Part shown: piece by piece, positions 53,943 through 63,159 of the stretch
Position numbering within the stretch: position 1 is the first letter of the stretch
Layout: every line of letters starts with the position of its first letter
Source: Agrobacterium albertimagni AOL15
GTDB lineage: Bacteria; Pseudomonadota; Alphaproteobacteria; Rhizobiales; Rhizobiaceae
Assembly (NCBI RefSeq): GCF_000300855.1
Contig: NZ_ALJF01000019.1
Coordinates: 92,679-156,678 of the forward strand
Direction: 5' to 3'
DNA: 64,000 nt
Made by a program: the position numbers and the translations under genes
Notes under the pieces: model-generated
The model's database searches: none
Told to the model about the DNA's origin: nothing
What the model saw: only the letters and a program-made list of their open reading frames with translations

Positions 53943-53948
53943 AAGGAG
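53943..53948 (+). promoter_or_regulatory. Ribosome binding site deciding a TTG start
   Basis: AAGGAG lies 8 bases upstream of TTG at 53957, in frame with the large open frame. The ATG at 53963 would be 14 bases away and the ATG at 53918 has no ribosome site, so TTG is the best supported start. Confidence 0.5.
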
Positions 53949-53956
53949 TTACGGCC

Positions 53957-55960
53957 TTGACGATGATGGATAAATTCACCGAAGAGATCAGTCACTTTAT
54001 CGGCTTCTTCCATATCAGCGTCGAGAATGCGCGGGCTCGGGACGCATATACGGAGTTCGCCTTCACCAAGGTCGACATCGACGTCAAGAAGTTACCGGTT
54101 CACACCAGCGACTTCGCAGCGCCCTTCGACCTGCTGGGTTTCGAACCAGGGTTCGGCTATCGCGCATCACCGCCTGATCACTGGTACGTCCCGGCGAAAG
54201 CGATCGCGCCCGAGATCATCATCGCTGCAAGATCAGTCGGCTATTACATCGATGGCCGCGCTCTCCCGGATGGGTTCAAAGACGATGCGAGCGCGCCTGC
54301 GAACACGGTGCGCTACATCTCCCCGGAGATCGAAGCGCCGGGATCCGTGGTCAATCATTTCAACCAGGCGATCTCCCTTTCCGACGATGACTATTTCAGT
54401 GTTGGCGGACATGGGTTCGCATACAATCCGCAAGTGATCGACGATTCTGCCGTGCTGGAGGGCTTTGAAGCGGCAGCCGCGTTATCGCCGCTCGGGACCT
54501 TCGATCGTCCGGGCTCAAGCAACGACATGATCGCCGTCATCCAGTCGGTCATCGACCAGCTGGAAACGGCGTCTGGAGACGGTGAAGCGGTACAGGTTCA
54601 CATCCGCGCAGAATCGATCGACGGCATCTATGTCAACGGCGTGCTTGTCGACGAAGCACCGCAACTTGAGGACTATCGTTCCTTCGACGATGCCGAGGAC
54701 GAGGCGACAGAAGCTTCAGGTTCCAATGTCTGGATGAGAGAAGATGGATCGGCAGCCATCGAGGTTTCGGTAACGGTCGAGACTGGCGGCAACACGCTGA
54801 TCAACAACGTCGTGCTGCAGAACTTCTGGACTGGCGCGACGGTGACGCTTGTCGGCGGAGATCACATCGAAGTCAACGCGATCGTTCAGATCAACGCTCT
54901 GTGGGACGCCGACTCGATCTCCTCGGCGGTCGGCAACTGGACAGACCAGGCGGCCGCGAACGAGCTCTTCAACATAGCGACCTTCGATCATTTGGACACG
55001 TCGAGTAGCAACAAGCCAGTCAGTGGCGCCAGCGAAGGCTACCCCGCTTTCTGGGCGGTGACGGAGATTGAGGGTGACCTCATGATCCTGAACTGGCTTG
55101 AGCAGATCATTTTCATGAGTGACGACGATGTCGGCATTCTCTCCTCCTCAGGGGTGACCACGCGCGTGATCGCCGGCGACAATTTCGGCATCAACCATGC
55201 CTCGGTCTTCGAACTGGGCTTTACCTATGACCTGATCATCATCGGTGGCTCTGTCTTCGACGCGAACATCATTCACCAGTTGAATGTCCTGTTCGACAAT
55301 GACGTGATCGGCGCAACAGCGGATTTTCAGACCTTCGGCGAAGGGACATATTCATCATCCGGGAATTTGCTCTGGAACCAGGCGCGGATCGGCACGGTCG
55401 GCGATGCCGATCGTTTCGACAGTTTGTCTGAAGGGCAAATCAGCACCCTGACATTGTTTGCCAGTGGCGAGGGTAGTCTGGCGCCTGACGTTCTCTCCGA
55501 CGAAGCCTTTTCCGGCCTGCAAGGACTGCGGGTTCTCTACGTCAGCGGCGACCTGATCAATCTGCAATACATCCGCCAGACGAACATTCTCGGTGACAGC
55601 GATCAGATCGCGCTGGCCATGGATGCGATCGCACCCAACCTTCAGGCGGACTGGAGGCTCGAAACCGGATCGAACACGCTGGTGAACAATGCAACGATCA
55701 TCGATCTGGATTCCGTCGGCAAGACTTACATCGGCGGACAACAATACTCCCAGGAAACGCTTTTCCAGGCTGAATTGATCTCGCCTCACCCCGATTTCGG
55801 CAATCCGAATCCGGATGCACTGGTCAGTGAGGCCGTGCTTTTCCTGGACGGTTCCATGCTGGGTCATGATGACCACTCGGCGGCATCTGGCGCCGCCTGC
55901 ATGCCCTCCGACTATGACGGCCATGCAAGTGATGGTGTGAACTCCATCATTGGCCATTAA
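53957..55960 (+). CDS. Repeat-containing protein of the type I secretion cluster
   Basis: A 667-residue protein from the TTG start (680 if the ATG at 53918 is used). No signal peptide or membrane segment is seen. At least four copies of a 19-residue unit follow the pattern [VI]-x-G-[DS]-x4-[NQ]-x3-Q-x3-[LM]-x-D-x-D; the Q...D cores are at residues 311-319 (QINALWDAD), 383-391 (QIIFMSDDD), 441-449 (QLNVLFDND) and 541-549 (QTNILGDSD). A core-only copy is at 137-145 and a decayed unit around 594-612. The family resembles hypothetical or type I secretion proteins of rhizobia; function is unknown. It lies between the Gly-rich protein and the secretion ABC gene, 11 bases before the latter. Confidence 0.7.
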   Translation: MTMMDKFTEEISHFIGFFHISVENARARDAYTEFAFTKVDIDVKKLPVHTSDFAAPFDLLGFEPGFGYRASPPDHWYVPAKAIAPEIIIAARSVGYYIDGRALPDGFKDDASAPANTVRYISPEIEAPGSVVNHFNQAISLSDDDYFSVGGHGFAYNPQVIDDSAVLEGFEAAAALSPLGTFDRPGSSNDMIAVIQSVIDQLETASGDGEAVQVHIRAESIDGIYVNGVLVDEAPQLEDYRSFDDAEDEATEASGSNVWMREDGSAAIEVSVTVETGGNTLINNVVLQNFWTGATVTLVGGDHIEVNAIVQINALWDADSISSAVGNWTDQAAANELFNIATFDHLDTSSSNKPVSGASEGYPAFWAVTEIEGDLMILNWLEQIIFMSDDDVGILSSSGVTTRVIAGDNFGINHASVFELGFTYDLIIIGGSVFDANIIHQLNVLFDNDVIGATADFQTFGEGTYSSSGNLLWNQARIGTVGDADRFDSLSEGQISTLTLFASGEGSLAPDVLSDEAFSGLQGLRVLYVSGDLINLQYIRQTNILGDSDQIALAMDAIAPNLQADWRLETGSNTLVNNATIIDLDSVGKTYIGGQQYSQETLFQAELISPHPDFGNPNPDALVSEAVLFLDGSMLGHDDHSAASGAACMPSDYDGHASDGVNSIIGH

Positions 55961-55971
55961 AGGGAAGAACA

Positions 55972-58152
55972 ATGTCGGAAATCCGCAAGCATCTCGAACA
56001 GCCGGTCGAACCTTCGCAGACCCCGGCTCCCAGAGCACCACGCCTGGAGGCATCGAACGACACCGACGACGCCTATAAGAACCTCGAGCGCGTCGTGGAA
56101 GAAGATCTGAAGGCCGGCCGATCCAGTGTCAGGCCGCAACTGGTTGCCCCCGCTCAACAGGTCCGTCCACCCAACCCCTTGCGGGTCGCCTACAGCCAGA
56201 CATCCACTGCGGATGCGGCCCCAGGCGAAACGGTGGCGGAGGTCCGCCAGGATCAAACACCGGCCTCTGACGAACCGGCGAACCGTCCGACGGAATCGCG
56301 CGTCGCCGACGGCATGAAGGTGATCGATGCGGACTATGGTCCCATCAGAAGCGACAAAACGGCATCCAGCACGTCGGAAACCAGTCGTGGCGGAAAAGGC
56401 GGAGGCGGAGGCGGCACGTTTCACAAGCGTCTGGGACAGGTCGATTTCGATGCCAGCCTCAAGGCCGGCATCAATGCGGTCAAACGCAATCTCATGATCG
56501 TCATGGTGTTCACGGTTGCGAGCAACGTGCTCGTTCTGGCCATACCGATCTACCTGTTCCAGATCTCCGACCGTGTGCTCACCAGCCGATCCACGGATAC
56601 GCTGATCATGCTGACGGTTGTGATCGTCGGTGCCATCATTCTTCAGGCGGCTTTCGACGCACTGCGCCGGTTCATTCTGATGCGGACAGCAGTCGAGTTC
56701 GCGGCGCAGCTCGGCGCGCCGATCCTCAGCGCTGCAGCGCGGGCGTCGCTGCAGGGAAACGGTCGGGAATACCAGACGCTGGGCGACCTGCAGCAGGTTC
56801 GCTCCTTCCTCGTCTCGCGAACGCTCCTCGCCTTTCTCGATGCCCCGATCGCGCCGATCTTCCTGCTGGCGGTCTTCCTCATTCACCCCCATCTCGGCTA
56901 CATCGTCGTTGTCACGGCGATCCTGTTGCTCATTTTCACTCAGATCAACCAACGCATGACGGCTGTCCCATTCGCCGATGCGAACGCGGCACAGGTAAAG
57001 GCGAACCTTCACCTCGACTCGATGACCCGCAATTCGCAGATCATCAACGCCTTGGCCATGATCCCCGAGGCCGTGCAGATCTGGGGCAAGGACACGGCCG
57101 CCTCGCTGAAAGCCCAGGTCATCGCCCAGGACCGGAACATCGCAATCGCCGCCATGTCCAAGGGCGTGCGCCTCTTGACCCAAGTGACAATGCTCGGCTG
57201 GGGTGCCTATCTTGCGCTCAAGGGAGAATTGACCGGCGGCATGGTCATCGCCTCCTCCATCATCGCCGGCCGCGCGCTTGCGCCGATCGAAGGTGCGATC
57301 GAGGGCTGGAACCAGTTCAGCCAGTCCCGCGCCGCCTATGGCCGGATCTCAGCCTTACTGAAAGCCTCGCCGCTCAACTTTGAACGCCTCAATCTGCCGA
57401 AACCCGAAGGGCGCCTCGATGTCGAACGGCTGCTCTATGTCCCGCAGGGCACCAAGAGGGTCGTGCTGAACGGCATTTCCTTTTCGCTCCAACCGGGGGA
57501 GTCCCTTGCCGTGATCGGCAATTCCGGCGCCGGCAAGACGACCCTCGGCAAGATGCTGGTCGGCTCCATCCTTCCCACGTCGGGAAATGTGCGTCTGGAC
57601 CTCATGGACCTGCGCAATTGGGACCAGCGGCAATTCGGCGAGAATATCGGCTACCTGCCGCAGGACGTGCAACTGTTTCCGGGCACGATCAAGGCCAATA
57701 TCGCACGCATGCGGTTGGATGCGGACGACGAACAGATCTACCGCGCGGCCATGCTTGCCGACGTCCATGAAATGATCGCAACCCTCCCGCACGGCTACGA
57801 AACCATGGTCGCCGCAGACGGTGCGCCGCTGTCGGGTGGCCAGAAACAACGGATCGCGCTGGCACGCGCCTTTTTCGGCGATCCCCATCTCGTCGTCCTC
57901 GACGAACCAAATTCTAACCTCGACAGCGCCGGCGACGTTGCCCTGATGCGTGCCTTGCAACACGCGCGAGAGCAGAAGATCACCATGATCACGGTCACCC
58001 AGCGCCCATCCCTCTTGCAGAGCGTCGACAAAATCCTCCTGCTGGTGAATGGCACTGTCGCTCTTTTCGGCATGCGCATGGATGTATTGAAGGCACTGCA
58101 AACCCGCGGAATCGACATCGAAGGCGGATCCTTCGGTCATCAGTTGCAATAG
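55972..58152 (+). CDS. Type I secretion ABC transporter (PrtD family) with long N-terminal extension
   Basis: A 726-residue half-transporter. Residues 1 to about 150 are Pro/Ala/charged and disordered, ending in a GGKGGGGGG linker. The membrane domain (about 165-460) contains NLMIVMVFTVASNVLVLAIP and LLAFLDAPIAPIFLLAVFLI, as in PrtD/AprD/LipB. The ATPase has Walker A GNSGAGKTT (516-524), signature LSGGQKQR (from 620) and Walker B HLVVLDEPNSNLD. No C39 peptidase domain is present, so the substrate is not processed by it. It should form the inner-membrane pump with the adaptor encoded 12 bases downstream and an outer-membrane TolC encoded elsewhere. Confidence 0.93.
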   Translation: MSEIRKHLEQPVEPSQTPAPRAPRLEASNDTDDAYKNLERVVEEDLKAGRSSVRPQLVAPAQQVRPPNPLRVAYSQTSTADAAPGETVAEVRQDQTPASDEPANRPTESRVADGMKVIDADYGPIRSDKTASSTSETSRGGKGGGGGGTFHKRLGQVDFDASLKAGINAVKRNLMIVMVFTVASNVLVLAIPIYLFQISDRVLTSRSTDTLIMLTVVIVGAIILQAAFDALRRFILMRTAVEFAAQLGAPILSAAARASLQGNGREYQTLGDLQQVRSFLVSRTLLAFLDAPIAPIFLLAVFLIHPHLGYIVVVTAILLLIFTQINQRMTAVPFADANAAQVKANLHLDSMTRNSQIINALAMIPEAVQIWGKDTAASLKAQVIAQDRNIAIAAMSKGVRLLTQVTMLGWGAYLALKGELTGGMVIASSIIAGRALAPIEGAIEGWNQFSQSRAAYGRISALLKASPLNFERLNLPKPEGRLDVERLLYVPQGTKRVVLNGISFSLQPGESLAVIGNSGAGKTTLGKMLVGSILPTSGNVRLDLMDLRNWDQRQFGENIGYLPQDVQLFPGTIKANIARMRLDADDEQIYRAAMLADVHEMIATLPHGYETMVAADGAPLSGGQKQRIALARAFFGDPHLVVLDEPNSNLDSAGDVALMRALQHAREQKITMITVTQRPSLLQSVDKILLLVNGTVALFGMRMDVLKALQTRGIDIEGGSFGHQLQ

Positions 58153-58164
58153 GAGGCGACTGAC

Positions 58165-59508
58165 ATGGCAGACATCGCCAGGGTTCAAGACATCGAATGG
58201 TATTCCGAGGTTCCCCGATCAATCGGCAAACAGACCATCATCGGTCTGGTCATGCTGGTGGTGGCATTCGGCGGGTTCGGAACCTGGGCGACGACAGCCC
58301 CACTCGCTGCAGCGGTCATCGCCCAGGGCAGCTTCGTGGCGACGGGACAAAACAAGATCCTCCAGCATCTGGAGGGCGGTATCATCGAGCAGATCCTTGT
58401 CAGCGAGGGAGACCAGGTTGTCGAGGGACAGGCGCTCGTGCAGTTGGACAAGACGGCGGCACTGGCAAGAAAGCGGGAACTATTCCTGCGCCGCATGCGC
58501 CTCGATGTGACGGCTGCCCGGCTGACCGCGCAATTCGAGACGATGGAAAAGCTCGATCTGTCCGCCCTTATCGACGAACATCGGGGCGATGCCGATGTCT
58601 GGGCAATTCTGGTCACGCAACAACTGAACTTCAAGGCACAACGCCAAAAGCTGTCGAGTGAACTGTCCCTCCTCGAGCAGAACATCCGCGCACTCGAATT
58701 CCGCGAAATCGGATACACGCGGCAACGCGATGCCTCGATCCGCCAACTCGACCTTTTAAGAGACGAGTATGCGGCAAAGAAGGTGCTCCTGGAAAAGGGC
58801 GTCGCCCGGGCCAACGAGGTCAAGGCACTTTTGCGCGCCATAGCCGAGGCGGAAGGACAGATCGGGCGTCTGGAAGCGGAAATAGCCGAAACCCAGACTC
58901 AACGCACGAAGGGCGAGCAGGAAGTTCTGCGTGCAAAAAGTGCCTATCGCGAAGATGCGCTGGAGCGTCTGCAGGCCATTCAGGGTGAGCGCGACATGGT
59001 GCGGGAGCAGCTGCGCGAGGCATCGAATATTCTCGAACGCGCGACGATCAATGCGCCGGTCTCTGGCACCGTCGTTCGCATACACTATCACACCAATGGC
59101 GGCGTCATCGAAAGCGGCAAGGCAATCCTCGAAATCCTGCCGGCCGGCGTGCCGCTAATTATCGAGGCGCAGATCTCGCGCAACGACATCGACAGCGTCA
59201 AGCTTGGCCAGCAAGCCACGATCCGGCTGGTGGCGCTCAATCAGAGAACAACACCCGTGATCATGGGAAAGGTCTTTTACCTCTCCGCCGACGCGCTCCA
59301 GCAATCGAGCAGCGGCTCTTCCGCCCCTCACGACGTCTATCTTGCCCGGATCAACATAGCGCCGTCGGAACTGGCACGGGTACAAGGCTTTGCCCCGACG
59401 CCCGGCATGCCCGCCGAAGTCATGATCCAGACGAACGAGAGAACCTTCTTCAACTATATCGCAAAACCAGTCACAGACAGCATGTCGCGTGCCTTCTCGG
59501 AACAGTGA
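58165..59508 (+). CDS. Type I secretion membrane-fusion protein (HlyD/PrtE family)
   Basis: A 447-residue periplasmic adaptor. It has one N-terminal membrane segment (IIGLVMLVVAFGGFGTWA), the lipoyl half QHLEGGIIEQILVSEGDQVVEGQALVQLD, a long coiled coil (about residues 105-290), then the second lipoyl half ATINAPVSGTVVRIHYH and the HlyD beta-barrel (PLIIEAQISRNDIDSVKLGQQATIRL). It links the ABC transporter to a TolC-type channel. Last gene of the secretion operon, convergent with the MscS-family gene. Confidence 0.93.
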   Translation: MADIARVQDIEWYSEVPRSIGKQTIIGLVMLVVAFGGFGTWATTAPLAAAVIAQGSFVATGQNKILQHLEGGIIEQILVSEGDQVVEGQALVQLDKTAALARKRELFLRRMRLDVTAARLTAQFETMEKLDLSALIDEHRGDADVWAILVTQQLNFKAQRQKLSSELSLLEQNIRALEFREIGYTRQRDASIRQLDLLRDEYAAKKVLLEKGVARANEVKALLRAIAEAEGQIGRLEAEIAETQTQRTKGEQEVLRAKSAYREDALERLQAIQGERDMVREQLREASNILERATINAPVSGTVVRIHYHTNGGVIESGKAILEILPAGVPLIIEAQISRNDIDSVKLGQQATIRLVALNQRTTPVIMGKVFYLSADALQQSSSGSSAPHDVYLARINIAPSELARVQGFAPTPGMPAEVMIQTNERTFFNYIAKPVTDSMSRAFSEQ

Positions 59509-59538
59509 GGCGACACCACGGCCCCTTGACGATTGGCC

Positions 59539-61731
59539 TCACTCCTGGCCACTCGAGCCCGACGCCAACCCGCCTTCGACCCGAAGTGGCGGTGACATCC
59601 CGGCCTTGTCTTCGCCCATATAGAGCGTGACATGCGGAAACGGGATCTCGATACCTCGACTGTCGAAGACCCGCTTGATGAATTCGTTGTAAGCGCGGCC
59701 CGTTCCCCACTGTGCGCCGGGAGCGGTCTTTATCCGGGCGCGCACCATAATCGCACTGTCACCGAAGGCGGTAACGCCATGCATGTCGAGCGGACCGATG
59801 ATTGTGCTGGCCCATTCTGTCTGCATGAGAAGGTCGAAGGCCTCCTGCATTGCCTCCTTCACCTCGGCGATGTTCTCGCGGTAGGCAACACCGATTTCGG
59901 CGACGTGATAACCGAAACCCTTAACCATGTTGGAGACAGTGTCGACGGAGGAAAACGGCACGAGATGCAGCGTGCCGTCCAGAGAGCGGATCGAGACCGA
60001 GCGGATCGTCAGTTTCTCCACCACGCCACTGACGCTCCCGAGGCTGACGACATCCCCCTCGTTCATCACGTTTTCCAGCTGGATGAAGACGCCCGTGATG
60101 ATATCCTGCACCAGTTTCTGGGCACCAAAACCGATAGCCAGGCCCAGAACACCGGCGCCGGCCAGCAACGGGGCGATGTTGACACCGATCTGTGCCAGCG
60201 CCAGCATCGACACCAGCACGACCAGTGCAATCGTGAACGCATTGTAGAACAGCGAGAGCAGTGTCTTTTCACGACTTGTCGGGATCGTGCCGAATGCCGG
60301 ATTGAGGCGATATTCAACCCAGGACGACATCGTCAGATAGGCGACAAAACCGAGCAAGAGGATCACGAGCGCGGCCAGGGCCGACGCACTCACCTGCTGG
60401 CCGGCCTCAGAAGACAGCCAGCCGAGAAAATCGATCAGCCCCCATGCCTGGGCAATGGCAATGACCACGCCGACCGATACCACTGTCCGAACGATCTGCA
60501 TGACCCGCGGCACGAAAGCTTGCAGCCTCGCCTCGAGGCCTGGCAACCTCGCCCGAACGTCATCGGGCAGTCGCAAGCCGGCATTGGCGAACCGGCCGAT
60601 GAATGCAATCACCAATCCCCCGACCACTATTGCCACGACGGATCTGATCGTTGCTGCCAGCATGAACGGCAGAGCATCGGTTGGATTGACCAACCAGACC
60701 GCGAAAATGGCGACGAGATAGGCGATCGCCACCAGGTGCCAGATCCCGGCAAGGAACGCGCCGCTCCGGCCGATGAAATCGGAGCGACCACTCGCTGCGC
60801 GTGCCGCCAGAAACTGGCGAACCCGATCGCGGTTCTGAAGGATGACAACAATCGAGATGATCAGTGCCGTGAGCATCACCAGCACCCTGACGGCCTGTGC
60901 TGCAGCCTCAGAAATGTTTGCCGCGAGAATGGGGGCGATGAACATGAAGGTGTATCCGACTAGCGATACAGCACGCGCCAACCAGAAATACCAATAGGCC
61001 GCTGTCATGTCGGAGAGAGGCAAGAGCCTCAAGGACGCAAAGCGTGGATGGAAGACGAGCCGCATCACCACCTTCAGCATCTCGACCAGAAGGAAAGCAT
61101 TGAGAAGCAGTGTCTGATTGATGTCCATTCCGCCCGTTCCGCCGACCAGCTGCAACGCAATCAGATATCCGGTGCCCCAGGCCAACAGAACGGCGACCAA
61201 GTCGACAAGCGTGGCGAACAGGGTGAATATGATCCGTACCAGTCGATGGTGACGAGCGGCCCGCTGATCGAGAGCGCGCATGACGGGATAGGCCGCCAGA
61301 CGCAGCAAGAAAAATGAGGTGAACAGCCCCGCGCCGACCAGAAGGATGTTCAAGACCAGAGGCTGGAGGACTTGCGTGTCGACAGTGCCGGATGCGGTGA
61401 ACGTCAAGGCGATCCCGGCCAAACTGTTCCAAAGCGCCTGGGCTCCCGCGATGAATCGCTCAGCCGTCGATTTGGTCTGCTCGGCAATCTGCCGCGCAAT
61501 CGTGGCATCGCCCTCCCCGGCTTCTTCGTCGCGTTGGTCTGCGGCTGCGGTTTTCAGCCGCGTGAGCAGCGCATTTCGAGCATCCTCGTTCTCGAGGATC
61601 CGGATCAGGTCATTGATGCTCGAATCCGACGAAGGCGCTGACCCGCCCGTCTCCTGCGCCAAGCCCTGAGAGGAAAAAACAAGGAGGCCGAGGAGCAGCA
61701 GCAGGCTGGCGAAGTTTCGACGGAAAGCCAT
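59539..61731 (-). CDS. MscS-family mechanosensitive ion channel (large, YbiO-like)
   Basis: A 730-residue membrane protein. A signal peptide (LLLLLGLLVFSSQGLA) precedes a periplasmic helical domain, then many membrane segments and a C-terminal MscS core. The pore helix and beta domain read IGVNIAPLLAGAGVLGLAIGFGAQKLVQDIITGVFIQLENVMNEGDVV, followed by TIRSVSIRSLDGTLHLVPFSSV and the alpha/beta vestibule GRAYNEFIKRVFDSRGIEIPFP. Size and layout match the large MscS relatives that open on osmotic downshock. Convergent with the secretion adaptor gene. Confidence 0.9.
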   Translation of the reverse strand: MAFRRNFASLLLLLGLLVFSSQGLAQETGGSAPSSDSSINDLIRILENEDARNALLTRLKTAAADQRDEEAGEGDATIARQIAEQTKSTAERFIAGAQALWNSLAGIALTFTASGTVDTQVLQPLVLNILLVGAGLFTSFFLLRLAAYPVMRALDQRAARHHRLVRIIFTLFATLVDLVAVLLAWGTGYLIALQLVGGTGGMDINQTLLLNAFLLVEMLKVVMRLVFHPRFASLRLLPLSDMTAAYWYFWLARAVSLVGYTFMFIAPILAANISEAAAQAVRVLVMLTALIISIVVILQNRDRVRQFLAARAASGRSDFIGRSGAFLAGIWHLVAIAYLVAIFAVWLVNPTDALPFMLAATIRSVVAIVVGGLVIAFIGRFANAGLRLPDDVRARLPGLEARLQAFVPRVMQIVRTVVSVGVVIAIAQAWGLIDFLGWLSSEAGQQVSASALAALVILLLGFVAYLTMSSWVEYRLNPAFGTIPTSREKTLLSLFYNAFTIALVVLVSMLALAQIGVNIAPLLAGAGVLGLAIGFGAQKLVQDIITGVFIQLENVMNEGDVVSLGSVSGVVEKLTIRSVSIRSLDGTLHLVPFSSVDTVSNMVKGFGYHVAEIGVAYRENIAEVKEAMQEAFDLLMQTEWASTIIGPLDMHGVTAFGDSAIMVRARIKTAPGAQWGTGRAYNEFIKRVFDSRGIEIPFPHVTLYMGEDKAGMSPPLRVEGGLASGSSGQE

Positions 61732-62166
61732 TGGATACCTTCAGCTGGGAACGTCAAGTGAGGGAAATGGCTCCTCGGAACGCATCGTCAACCCCTGCTC
61801 CACGCGGTATGTCCGTGTTGGAGGACCAACTGCCCGACGCGGAAACCTCGCACTTTCAAGTGCATCGCCGCTGCATGCCCCGCGAGTACTTCCGTTTTGG
61901 GCTAATCAAGGCTTTTATATCGCCGCACTTCGGACGATTGCCGTGGGATGCGGTGCGGATGCCCGGACGATGGTTCGAGCCTTTCAACGAAATCCGCGCC
62001 CTCAGAGGGGACACTCAGCTGGACCGGCTCATTGGCAGACGCGGTCACCCCTCTCCGCTGCCGGTGGCGGGGACGCCAAGCATTGTCGTTGAACTCGGCG
62101 CTCCTGAGGTGATCTCCCCCGAAGCTCTTCGACCGAAACGAGCGAGCTCTTTCAAAGAAATTCGTG
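61732..62166. other. 435-base gap between MscS and glutaminase genes
   Basis: Both neighbours are on the minus strand. A plus-strand frame of 164 codons crosses the gap and runs into the antisense of the glutaminase gene, and looks like chance. I see no repeat, RNA gene or clear promoter. Confidence 0.5.
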
Positions 62167-63159
62167 TTAGCTGGCAATTCGCCGGCGCGCTCTGCCGAAG
62201 ACCGACCAATCAGTCTTGGAGCTGACCAACTCCAGCCCCAGTGTGCCGAGCCAACTGTTGCCCATTGAATCGAGTGCTGGCGACCACACGGCGATTGAGG
62301 CGCAATGGGGTACAACGGCGAGAATTCCGCCGCCGACGCCTGATTTGGCAGGCAATCCGACCCGATAGGCGAAGTCACCTGAGCCATCATATTGGCCACA
62401 CAGCATCATCACCGAAAGGATCCGCCGAGCGCGCCGCGCCGCTGCCAGGGTTACATCATTCTCTTGTTCGGGGTCGTCAAGGATGAGAAAGCGGCCTGCC
62501 TTGGCAAGTCCGCGACAATCCAGCGTGATGGCGCATTGGTGGATATAGGCTTCCATGACCTTATCTACCGCATGGTTCAGATTGCCGTGGTGTCTCGCCA
62601 TGAACATCAGCGAACGATTGAGGTCGCCGCCGGTACGGTCGCTGGCCATAACATCCTTGTCGAGCGCCACCGCCTCACCATCGAGCATGCTTTCAACAAA
62701 GCGAACCACGTGACGATTTGGACCTGCGCTTCCTCCGAGACCAGCGAGAACATCGCATACGACCAATGCACCGGCGTTGATGAACGGATTACGTGGAACA
62801 CCCTTGGCGCGTTCAAGATCGATGATGGAATTGAAGGGGTCGCCCGATGGATCACGCCCGACCCGTTTCCACAAAGCCTCGCCGAGCGCTTCAAGCGCAA
62901 GCTCAAGGGCGAAGACCTTGGATATGGATTGGATCGGAAAGCCGATGCTGGCATTGCCGGCGAATGCGAGCTCGCCGGTCCTGGTGAACACTGCGATGCC
63001 GAACTTTTCAAAGTCCGCCTTGCGCGGGGTCGGCTTATCTTTCTCCTTGGCTTCCGCGACGGCCTCGTCGTAAATTCCAGGCGCACGTGTTCTCACGTGA
63101 GAGACAACATCGCTGAGAATTGCCTTCAACTCTGTCGCATCCTCAACAGGATCTACCAT
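62167..63159 (-). CDS. glsA: Glutaminase (serine-type, GlsA)
   Basis: A 330-residue glutaminase of the beta-lactamase-like fold, converting glutamine to glutamate and ammonia in the cytoplasm. The S-x-x-K catalytic motif is visible in FPIQSISKVFALELAL, and NPFINAGALVVCD, the PNRHV region and KSGVGGGILAVVPH are family signatures. The start at MVDPVEDATEL gives the usual length and has GGGA about 9 bases upstream; a longer frame with 45 more residues is unlikely. Monocistronic by its gaps. Confidence 0.9.
   Translation of the reverse strand: MVDPVEDATELKAILSDVVSHVRTRAPGIYDEAVAEAKEKDKPTPRKADFEKFGIAVFTRTGELAFAGNASIGFPIQSISKVFALELALEALGEALWKRVGRDPSGDPFNSIIDLERAKGVPRNPFINAGALVVCDVLAGLGGSAGPNRHVVRFVESMLDGEAVALDKDVMASDRTGGDLNRSLMFMARHHGNLNHAVDKVMEAYIHQCAITLDCRGLAKAGRFLILDDPEQENDVTLAAARRARRILSVMMLCGQYDGSGDFAYRVGLPAKSGVGGGILAVVPHCASIAVWSPALDSMGNSWLGTLGLELVSSKTDWSVFGRARRRIAS

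Noticed and set aside
61731..62225. A 164-codon plus-strand frame between the MscS and glutaminase genes
   Set aside because: It lacks recognisable motifs and extends antisense into the glutaminase 3' end; composition looks like chance.
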